Below, piece by piece: positions 8,330 through 15,234 of a stretch of 32,213 nucleotides of DNA. The notes below the pieces were generated by a model, which saw nothing but the letters and a program-made list of their open reading frames with translations, did not search any database and was not told the origin of the DNA. The DNA is taken from contig JAPOQU010000047.1 of assembly GCA_026710545.1 (NCBI GenBank), positions 1 to 32,213 on the forward strand, read 5' to 3'. The number at the start of each line of letters is the position of its first letter. Positions within the stretch are counted from its first letter, which is position 1. The stretch is from Gammaproteobacteria bacterium (GTDB lineage: Bacteria > Pseudomonadota > Gammaproteobacteria > Eutrophobiales > Eutrophobiaceae). Made by a program: the position numbers and the translations under genes.

Positions 8330-10531
8330 TCAGTTATGATACGGATTGAATCCTGTCACATCTTCCTTATCTGATGCGCTGGTATCCATGGGAGGCGTCG
8401 GGATGTAGTGCTCCGGAGCGGGGCCGCCTTTGGCTTTACGGGCCAGGGCCTGTTCGACTGTTTCGACCTTGACCGCCGCGGCTATTCCGTCTTTTCTCTT
8501 CACCATCATGGCAATACCGGAACTGTTGGGCGGCGGCATCATGTCCGCGTGGTAATAGGCGACCTTGTGTTTCTGTACGTCGATCTTGCGGTTCACGTCC
8601 AGGTCCCTCTGGTTCACGCCTTTGCGCGGGTGCACGCAAACGCCGTCCACTATCTCCAGGTCCAGCCACCATTTCTTGGCGGGAACACGTATGCCGTGGC
8701 CCAGCAGGTCATCCAGTCTTACCGCCAGCGGCACCAGCAAGGGCTTCAGCCAGAAGGCATTTACGCCGCACCAGCTGGCTACCTGGGTGGCAAGCGGACC
8801 GTCCCAACTGATGACCTTGTTCAGCGGGCAGGTCTTCATGCAGCGGCCGCACGCCAGTCCGCGCTGGTTGGTCAGGCGGTAACGGGTACAGCGTTCGACG
8901 TCCGGTTTCCACATCTCGTAACCGTTGAACATCACCTTGTCGCCGAAGGGGATGGCGTCGCAGGGGCATTCCCGCGCGCACTTCAGGCAGTTTGAGCAGA
9001 AATACTGCAGGCCGAAGTCAACGGGCTTGTCGGGGACCAGGGGCAGATCGGTGGTCATGACGACCGTCTTGAAACGCGGGCCGATAAACGGGTTGAGCAC
9101 CAGTTCGCCGATGCGGCTGAGTTCTCCCAGGCCCGCCCACATGACCAGGGGAATGTGCAGTACATGGGAATCGGCGTTGGTCTGCGGCCGGGCAGAATGG
9201 CCCAGAGAGCGTAAATGCTCCGCCATGATGCCGGCAATCAATGCGCCGCGCATATAGGCGCGCATGGACTGCGCACCGGAAATGAAATCATCACCCGAAG
9301 CGCCTTCCATAGTGTCGTAGCCCTGGTCTATCAAACATACCACGGCATATTTATGGTACGGTTTGATCTCCGAACCGTCCTCCTTGTGCGAATACCAGGC
9401 ATAGTCCGGTATCTCGCAGATCCCGGTAATCTCCGACCCCAGGGCGTAGGACAATGACTTGAGCGCCCTGGTGTTGGCCACCGGATCGTTCGTGCCGCTT
9501 GCCTGTGTCGCTGCAACGGGTCCGTCCTGATGCGGCACCATCCCGCGTATTTGTTTCAGCATGGCGGCGGCAAACGGATGTTTGAAGGAAAAACGCTGGC
9601 GTTCCACCTGGGCTTTTTTATCGAGATCTCCGTGGATTGCCCGCTCGAAGAAAGCGGCCCGTTTCGGCACCCGCGGGACTTCGTCATCCAGGATTAGTGT
9701 CGTGGGCCGATCTGTGCGCCGCACCTGTTCCATGGGATAATTGCTCAGATGGGTCTGCCGGTTGGCGCGGCGCCATCTCTCCAGGCCGGACGTAGCGCCG
9801 CCGATGCCCAGCCAGTACGCCGGGCTGCGGCCGTTTTTCGCCTTGGCCTTCAACGGTTTGTCCGTTGCCAGTGCATAATTCGTGGTCACCACCGCTACCG
9901 AGAAATCGGCGTCCAGGTAGGGATTGACGACCACTCCGTTATCCCGGACCCCCAGACCTGCCAGTACGGTCAGCCGGTCGATATCAATTTGATCGTTCCG
10001 ATCATCATAGGCCGCCGCATCGAACCCCATAGCACGTATATGGTTGGCAATGCCTACCGCTATTTCAAACGCGCGCATCTGTGCAGTGGCATGGATGGAC
10101 CCCTCAAGCCAGTTCCGGGCCGGGTTGCCCGCTTCCGGCAGGCGGCTGTATTCGGCCAGTACGACTATCCCGTGAGTGTGATCCTTCGGCGTCGTGTCCC
10201 GGTACCAGCAGGAAGCGGTCAACCCGCATATACCTATCTGGCCGGCATCAAGAAAATATCCGGCTCCCTTGACGTCAATCGAGCGCCTGTCGAGGTCATC
10301 AGGCACGGGGGCCCTGGCGGGCGCCACCGCGCCTTCACAGAATTGCTTGAAGATAGCGTGATATTTCGCCAGCGCGGCGGCATAATTTGAAGACGCGCCG
10401 TTGCCGGCAGCAGGCCCGGTATTTTGCCCCCTTTGACGTTCGAACTCGATGATCAATTCATCCCGGGGCAATCTCTCGAGGGGATAGGGACCGTAGTGAA
10501 AGGGCCGGTTTTTGTTGGAGAAGAAAATCAT
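8330..10531 (-). CDS. Cytosolic RdhA-like cobalamin/Fe-S reductive dehalogenase
   Basis: Reductive dehalogenases remove halogens from organic substrates using cobalamin and two iron-sulfur clusters. This 733-residue protein has the typical C-terminal clusters: C512, C515, C518 and C522P, then C548 with C561, C564 and C568P. Ahead of them is the RdhA cobalamin-domain signature, with LRSLGHSARP, WAGLGELSRIGELVLNPFIG and TTDLPLVPDKPVDFG. There is no Tat signal and no membrane-anchor gene next to it, so it belongs with the cytoplasmic catabolic type (NpRdhA, BhbA), though it lacks their fused reductase domain. Residues 152-227 repeat the pattern of 423-504 (MRA, AMGF/SLGH, LAGLG/WAGLG, VTTNYALATDKP/MTTDLPLVPDKP), an internal duplication. 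AAGGGGG lies 7 bases before the ATG. Activity and substrate are inferred; another member of the QueG/RdhA superfamily is possible. Confidence 0.8.
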   Translation of the reverse strand: MIFFSNKNRPFHYGPYPLERLPRDELIIEFERQRGQNTGPAAGNGASSNYAAALAKYHAIFKQFCEGAVAPARAPVPDDLDRRSIDVKGAGYFLDAGQIGICGLTASCWYRDTTPKDHTHGIVVLAEYSRLPEAGNPARNWLEGSIHATAQMRAFEIAVGIANHIRAMGFDAAAYDDRNDQIDIDRLTVLAGLGVRDNGVVVNPYLDADFSVAVVTTNYALATDKPLKAKAKNGRSPAYWLGIGGATSGLERWRRANRQTHLSNYPMEQVRRTDRPTTLILDDEVPRVPKRAAFFERAIHGDLDKKAQVERQRFSFKHPFAAAMLKQIRGMVPHQDGPVAATQASGTNDPVANTRALKSLSYALGSEITGICEIPDYAWYSHKEDGSEIKPYHKYAVVCLIDQGYDTMEGASGDDFISGAQSMRAYMRGALIAGIMAEHLRSLGHSARPQTNADSHVLHIPLVMWAGLGELSRIGELVLNPFIGPRFKTVVMTTDLPLVPDKPVDFGLQYFCSNCLKCARECPCDAIPFGDKVMFNGYEMWKPDVERCTRYRLTNQRGLACGRCMKTCPLNKVISWDGPLATQVASWCGVNAFWLKPLLVPLAVRLDDLLGHGIRVPAKKWWLDLEIVDGVCVHPRKGVNQRDLDVNRKIDVQKHKVAYYHADMMPPPNSSGIAMMVKRKDGIAAAVKVETVEQALARKAKGGPAPEHYIPTPPMDTSASDKEDVTGFNPYHN

Positions 10532-10585
10532 GTGGTTACCCCCTTGTCGCTAACCTTCGCTAATTATGCCACAAACAGGGTGTGG

Positions 10586-10984
10586 TTAAATCCAGTTTTC
10601 TGTTTTCAGCCCTGATATCCGCGAGAACTCGTTCTCGTTATTCGTTACTAAAATGGCTTGCAGAAACAAGGCATGCGCCCCTATGAGTAAATCCAGGGGA
10701 CCGATTATAGTGCCTGATTTTTTGAGTTTTGCCCTTATCTCGCCGTAAATCGGGCAAGCGCCGGAAGGAAAATCCAGGATCTCGAGTGGCCCGAGGAATT
10801 CATTGAGCGCCTCCTGATTTTGTTTCTGGTTCGAGCTGTTGGAGATACCGAACTGAAGTTCCGCGCAGGTGATTGATGAAATGCCGACGTCACCGATCAT
10901 CAGGGCTTCAAATTTTTTCTCAATCCTGGGGGAATGTCTGTTGATGATATAAATACACGTGTTGGTATCAAGCACATATTTCAT
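10586..10984 (-). CDS. vapC: VapC-type PIN-domain toxin
   Basis: PIN-domain ribonuclease, the toxin of a type II module. Acidic metal-binding residues are in place: Asp6 in LDTNTC, Glu42 in TCAELQFG, Asp98 in GPLDLLIGAHA. The VapC C-terminal signature LVTNNENEFSRISGLKTENW is present. The length of 132 residues is normal. Its ATG overlaps the end of the antitoxin gene by 4 bases (ATGA), so translation is coupled. Confidence 0.92.
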   Translation of the reverse strand: MKYVLDTNTCIYIINRHSPRIEKKFEALMIGDVGISSITCAELQFGISNSSNQKQNQEALNEFLGPLEILDFPSGACPIYGEIRAKLKKSGTIIGPLDLLIGAHALFLQAILVTNNENEFSRISGLKTENWI

Positions 10985-11214
10985 AAACTGATATCTTCCC
11001 TGTTTTCCTGGTCACCCTGATCTCGTTGCGCCATAAAATCCGAAGTAAATTTCCCGCAGGCGGCAAACATCGCCCGCCAGGGATTTTCCTTCGGGATAAG
11101 GATGACATAAGCGCCGGACCTCTTTATATAGACGGATTTTCCATGAAACCGGAATTCTTTGGGCAGTCTTACCGCCTGGCTTTGACCATTGGTGAATAAC
11201 TTTGCTTCTTTCAT
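10981..11214 (-). CDS. vapB: VapB-type antitoxin (AbrB/SpoVT fold)
   Basis: This 77-residue protein pairs with the VapC downstream. The N-terminus AKLFTNGQSQAVRLPKEFRF is the classic swapped-hairpin DNA-binding domain of VapB antitoxins, followed by KSVYIKRSGAYVILIP. The C-terminal part would wrap the toxin. It ends 4 bases inside vapC. A palindromic operator lies immediately upstream (11221-11246). Confidence 0.9.
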   Translation of the reverse strand: MKEAKLFTNGQSQAVRLPKEFRFHGKSVYIKRSGAYVILIPKENPWRAMFAACGKFTSDFMAQRDQGDQENREDISL

Positions 11215-11220
11215 GGATAA

Positions 11221-11246
11221 AAGTATATACTATAAAATATATACTT
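11221..11246. promoter_or_regulatory. VapBC operator palindrome
   Basis: A perfect inverted repeat AAGTATATA (11221-11229) and TATATACTT (11238-11246) with an 8-base AT-rich spacer starts 7 bases upstream of the vapB ATG. AT-rich palindromes at this place are the usual autoregulatory site for VapBC complexes. The core is also -10-like, so promoter and operator probably overlap. Confidence 0.65.
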
Positions 11247-11282
11247 CAAGAAATATTTCGACCGTCCTCCGGCTTCCTGTTG

Positions 11283-12941
11283 TCAGTGGCTCGCCGCTTC
11301 CGAAGTACCGATACCGGTCTCCGAACGGATATATTGTTCGGCAAACGCCGCCCTTTCCTTGTCTGCCCTGGCGCTGTTATCCGTAATTGACAACAGCCAG
11401 GCTGCCATAAACGCCAGCGGCGCCGAGACAATGGTAGGGTAGACATAAGGGAATACCGGTTCTTCCATCCCTATCACGTCCACCCATACCTGCGGCCCCA
11501 GGATTATCAATACAACGGAAGAGACCAGTCCGGCCAGGCAGCCGTAGATGGCGCCGCGGGTCGTCAACCCCCGCCAGTACATGGACAGCAATAATATCGG
11601 CGCGTTGGCGCTGCCGGCAACCGCCAGGGCCATATTGGTAATAAAGATGACGTTATGATGTTCGAATGCGAGACCGAACAGGACTGCCAGTATACCGATG
11701 CCGATCACGGCACAGCGCGAGACCAGTAATTCCGATTTTTCCGACGCTGTGCCCTGTTTAATCGATTTCGCATACAGGTCATGGGCAATGGTGGCTGCCG
11801 CGGAGATGGTCAACCCCGAGACGACAGCGAGGATCGTGGCGAAGGCAACGGCAGAGACAAACCCCAGCAGAATGTCGCCCCCCAGGAAGTGGGCTGTGTG
11901 CAGCACCACCATGTTCCGTCCTCCCGTCAGGGCGCCGGCAGCACTCTGGTAGTCCGGGTTGAACATGATGAGCGACACCGCTCCGAACCCGACGACAAGC
12001 ATCAGGAGGTTGAAATAGCCGATGATTGAAATGGCATAAAATGCCGATTTTCTTGCAGTTTTTGCGTCCTTCACGGTAAAGATACGCATCAGTATATGCG
12101 GCAGTCCGATGAAGCCGAGCAGGGCCGTCAATCCCAGGGAGAGCACCGATACCGGATCGTTCAGCCAGCCACCCGGGGCGACAAGGTCCCAACCCCTCGG
12201 ATGAGTCAACACCGCGCTGTGAAACACCGCATCCAGGTCATAGCTGTAATGCTGCAACATCAACAGGGTAATAATTGTGCCGCCGACTATCAGCAGGAAA
12301 GCCTTGATAATCTGCACCCAGGTCGTGGCCAGCATGCCGCCGAAAGTCACGTAGGCGATCATCAGGATGCTGATACCGCTCACGGCCCAGATATAATCCA
12401 GGCCGAACAGCAACTGGATCAATTTTCCCGCGCCTACAAGCTGCGAGATAAGATAAAAGATTACTGTGGCAAGAGATCCCAGGGCTGCAACCCGCGTGAT
12501 CGGCCCTTGATCAAGACGAAAAGCGATGACGTCGATAAACGTATACCGGCCGAGATTACGCAACCTCTCGGCGACCAGGAACAGGATAACCGGCCAGCTG
12601 GCGACTGCGCCGACTGCCAGCATCAACCCGTCCGTGCCGGTAAAAAACAACAGGCTTGTCAGTCCCAGAAAGGTCGCCGCCGACATAAAGTCACCGGAAA
12701 TGGCAATCCCGTTCTGCCACGCGGGAATACCGCCGCCGGCAACATAAAACTCCTTGCGGGAACGGGTGTGCCGGGCTGCCCACCAGGTAATCAGCAGGGT
12801 ACTGCAGACAAACAGGAAAAACGTGATGATCGCGGTCACGTTCAGGGGTTTTCCGGTACCGGCGCCGGCCAGCGTATCGGCCCGGGCAAATACCGGATTC
12901 ATCGATACAAGGACAACAAGCTGTGTAACTACCCTACTCAT
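11283..12941 (-). CDS. ActP-like sodium:solute (acetate/monocarboxylate) symporter
   Basis: SSS-family permease that imports small carboxylates with sodium. The 552-residue protein has a cleavable-looking N-terminus (residues 1-21), the ActP hallmark FYVAGGGIPAWQNGIAISGD (about 65-84), ISQLVGAGKLIQLLFG, and about thirteen hydrophobic spans. It overlaps the end of the DUF485 gene by 8 bases, the arrangement seen in yjcH-actP operons. With the MatB-like synthetase upstream, it would supply a carboxylate to be converted to a CoA ester. Acetate is the default substrate for the family, but malonate or another acid is possible given the neighbour. Confidence 0.88.
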   Translation of the reverse strand: MSRVVTQLVVLVSMNPVFARADTLAGAGTGKPLNVTAIITFFLFVCSTLLITWWAARHTRSRKEFYVAGGGIPAWQNGIAISGDFMSAATFLGLTSLLFFTGTDGLMLAVGAVASWPVILFLVAERLRNLGRYTFIDVIAFRLDQGPITRVAALGSLATVIFYLISQLVGAGKLIQLLFGLDYIWAVSGISILMIAYVTFGGMLATTWVQIIKAFLLIVGGTIITLLMLQHYSYDLDAVFHSAVLTHPRGWDLVAPGGWLNDPVSVLSLGLTALLGFIGLPHILMRIFTVKDAKTARKSAFYAISIIGYFNLLMLVVGFGAVSLIMFNPDYQSAAGALTGGRNMVVLHTAHFLGGDILLGFVSAVAFATILAVVSGLTISAAATIAHDLYAKSIKQGTASEKSELLVSRCAVIGIGILAVLFGLAFEHHNVIFITNMALAVAGSANAPILLLSMYWRGLTTRGAIYGCLAGLVSSVVLIILGPQVWVDVIGMEEPVFPYVYPTIVSAPLAFMAAWLLSITDNSARADKERAAFAEQYIRSETGIGTSEAASH

Positions 12942-13257
12942 CCCGCAGTCCGAGTTCTCTCATGACCGCTTCTCTTTCCGGGTCATGGAAACGGGCGGCC
13001 CACCATATATATCCTGCTGAAATGACGATGCTCAGCAAAATAACCAGCACGGTGAGCCAGATGATCACGCTGACGGCGCTGCCGGCCGGCCAGGCCGTCC
13101 CTGCCGGTCCTGTCGCCCAGGCCACGGCAAAGAAGTAAAGACTGTATTGAAAAACAGCGATGGCCGTTAACAGGTAAGTCACCCGCCTGCGCTTATCCAC
13201 ATGCGCGCGGTATTTCTCCGACGCGGACAACCGCCTGAGTTGCTCCTTTAGTTCCAA
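12934..13257 (-). CDS. DUF485 (YjcH-like) membrane protein
   Basis: A small two-span membrane protein that accompanies ActP-type symporters. KYRAHVDKRRRVTYLLTAIA leads into the first span, and VSVIIWLTVLVILLSIVISA forms the second. The end overlaps the symporter start by 8 bases. The frame is open up to a TTG at 13329 inside a palindromic repeat, but family-like sequence begins near LELKEQLRRLSAS. I chose the TTG at 13257: it has AGGAG 10 bases upstream, and in the layout before duplication it would have followed the ligase stop by only 8 bases. There is no in-frame ATG near the start, so the start is a judgement. Confidence 0.78.
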   Translation of the reverse strand: MELKEQLRRLSASEKYRAHVDKRRRVTYLLTAIAVFQYSLYFFAVAWATGPAGTAWPAGSAVSVIIWLTVLVILLSIVISAGYIWWAARFHDPEREAVMRELGLRDE

Positions 13258-13374
13258 AACCGGTATTACTCCTGCTCGTTTTCGTTGTGTTCCTAGCCTC
13301 TCCGGGGACGGACTTAAGTCCGTCCCCAAGCGTCCCCGGTGAGTTCCAAAACCGGTATTACTCCTGCTCGTTTT
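13250..13374. repeat. 33-bp direct repeats flanking a palindrome
   Basis: The 33-base blocks at 13250-13282 and 13342-13374 are identical (core CCAAAACCGGTATTACTCCT). They bracket the palindrome at 13304-13327. The block holds the end of the MatB-like gene, including its stop, and the second copy precedes the DUF485 gene. Similarity continues imperfectly for about ten more bases toward the ligase coding region. The gene junction was therefore duplicated around the repeat. Confidence 0.85.
13304..13327. repeat. Dispersed palindrome, ligase-DUF485 junction
   Basis: A perfect 24-base palindrome with half-site GGGGACGGACTT, the same sequence as the copy at 8294-8317. It lies between the two 33-bp direct repeats and its minus-strand reading provides an open, TTG-started extension of the DUF485 frame. 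Confidence 0.85.
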
Positions 13375-14887
13375 TGTGGTTCTGCTTCCAGGTTTCCCTT
13401 AATTTATTCTTTTGCACCTTGCCCATTGTATTACGCGGCAGTTCCTCCACGAAACATATTTGTCTGGGTACCTTGAACCCGGCGAGTTGCGTTTTCAGTC
13501 CGGCAACAATTCCTGCTTCATCCAAACGGCAATCCGGGTCCGCCACCAGGACGGCCACTACTCTTTCACCCAGGTCCGTATCTTCAAGACCGATGACGGC
13601 GGACTCACTGATGCCTTCGATGCGATCCAGGCATAGTTCAATCTCTTTCGGGTAGACATTCTCCCCTCCGCTGATGATCATGTCCCTGGCGCGACCCACT
13701 ATGCGGATGTAACCATCGGGATCCCGCTCTCCCAGGTCACCGGTACGGTAATAACCATCCTCGGTGAAAGCGCCCCTGTTTACCTCATCCAGGTTCCAGT
13801 AACCGGAAAAGACGTTAGGTCCTTTCACCAGTAACTCACCAATACCGGCATCCGCTACTTCAGTTCCATCGTCGTCCACGATTTTGACCATGACGTCCGG
13901 CAGCGGCATCCCGACCATCCCGGCCCTGCGTTCCCCATGCAGCGGGTTCGAGGTACTCATGCCGGTTTCCGATGTGCCGTAGCGTTCCAGGATGGTATGA
14001 CCGGTAGTTTGTTTGAATTGATTAAACGTATTCTCCTGCAGCGGCGCCGAACCGGAGATGAACAGGCGCATGGCACTGCAGGCTTCCCTGGACAAGCCGG
14101 GAGATTGCAGCAGGCGCGTGTAAAATGTGGGCACCCCCATCAACACCGTAGCCTCAGGCAGCAGGCAGATTATTTCATCTGCGTCGAACTTTTCCAGCAG
14201 GTGGAGAGAGGCGCCGGCAGTCAGGACGCAACCCAATGCTACGAACAGGCCGTGAACATGGAACAGGGGCAAGGCGTGTATCAACACGTCATCATTCGTG
14301 AATCCCCACAGGTCAACCAGGGTCCTGACGTTGGCGGCGAGGTTGTCGTGGCTGAGTTTTATGCCCTTGGGTTTGCCCGTGGTGCCGGATGAATACAGCA
14401 GGCAGGCAAGTTCGGACCCGTCATACACACGGGTGGCAAATTCGGTTCCCGCTGCGTCGGCGGCGGCAGCCAGGGTCCCGGTTCCGTCCCGGTCGAGGGT
14501 CAGCACCCGTTCGACACCGGCGCGCCTGGCCGCAGTCCGTACCCAGACCTCATTTTCCCTCGAACAGATCACCGCTGCCGGACCGGCGTCGGCCAGGTAA
14601 TAGTCTACCTCGGCAGGTTGAAACGCGGGATTTAACGGCTGGTAGACAATACCGGACCGCAGGCAGGCCAGGTACAGGAATATGTTGCCGATGGATTTGT
14701 CAATGCAGGCGCAAACCCTGTCTCCGGGAGAGACGCCCATATCCGCGAGTGCATTGGCATAGCGCGCGGAACCGTCAGCCAGGTCAGCGTAGCTGTAATG
14801 CCTGTCGCCGCAATGGATGGCGACTTTGCCGTGATTATCCTCCTTACCTTGCAGGTAACAGGAATACAGGTTGCGGTTTTTGTGCAT
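13358..14887 (-). CDS. MatB-like malonyl/methylmalonyl-CoA synthetase
   Basis: AMP-forming acyl-CoA synthetase that would load a short dicarboxylic or related acid onto CoA. It shows the P-loop YSSGTTGKPKG (165-175), ERYGTSETGMSTSNP followed by GERRAG (a pattern shared with malonyl-CoA synthetase MatB), the hinge IRIVGRARDMIISGGENVYP and the terminal GKVQKNKLRE lysine. The 509-residue length fits MatB. I chose the ATG at 14887 (GAGCGAGG upstream); the open frame extends to a TTG at 14956 but that part is not family-like. It heads an operon-like set with DUF485 and ActP-like genes and is divergent from the TonB receptor. Substrate is inferred; other short-chain ligases share this fold. Confidence 0.85.
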   Translation of the reverse strand: MHKNRNLYSCYLQGKEDNHGKVAIHCGDRHYSYADLADGSARYANALADMGVSPGDRVCACIDKSIGNIFLYLACLRSGIVYQPLNPAFQPAEVDYYLADAGPAAVICSRENEVWVRTAARRAGVERVLTLDRDGTGTLAAAADAAGTEFATRVYDGSELACLLYSSGTTGKPKGIKLSHDNLAANVRTLVDLWGFTNDDVLIHALPLFHVHGLFVALGCVLTAGASLHLLEKFDADEIICLLPEATVLMGVPTFYTRLLQSPGLSREACSAMRLFISGSAPLQENTFNQFKQTTGHTILERYGTSETGMSTSNPLHGERRAGMVGMPLPDVMVKIVDDDGTEVADAGIGELLVKGPNVFSGYWNLDEVNRGAFTEDGYYRTGDLGERDPDGYIRIVGRARDMIISGGENVYPKEIELCLDRIEGISESAVIGLEDTDLGERVVAVLVADPDCRLDEAGIVAGLKTQLAGFKVPRQICFVEELPRNTMGKVQKNKLRETWKQNHKNEQE

Positions 14888-15234
14888 GACCTCGCTCTTT
14901 ACAACAGCATGGAAGACAAACAACGCGGGAGACGGGACAAGTGCCGTTCCCGGCAAAGTTATCTATAATAAAACAAGAACGCGCCTGACTACAGGAGAAT
15001 AAATTCCATCCCACGAGCACTATGAATAACCTGTTTGTTGTCGTCTCCAAACAACATCAATCCGGTTGAAGCGGAGGTGCAACTATTACGCACTCGCCCG
15101 TTTTTTTATAAATTTCACCGAATTATGCTTAAATTTCGGGGATTATCGGACTATACTGATGTAATGACATATTGTTGCAGGTATAATACAAAGAACATCA
15201 AGAGACAGAAACAATTTACCTTCGGGGAAACATA
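14888..15234. other. Divergent intergenic region between synthetase and TonB receptor
   Basis: These 347 bases hold no convincing gene. They separate two divergent transcripts and must contain both promoters. For the rightward receptor gene a TATAAT hexamer occurs at 15182-15187, without a clear -35 partner. For the leftward gene there is only an AT-rich TTTATTATAG stretch near 14970. GGGGAAA lies 4 bases before the receptor ATG. I see no repeat of the GGGGACGG family here. Confidence 0.5.

Noticed and set aside
12096..12965. 289-codon plus-strand frame opposite the ActP-like gene
   Set aside because: It is the antisense of a clear membrane transporter, rich in Gln/Arg and without motifs.
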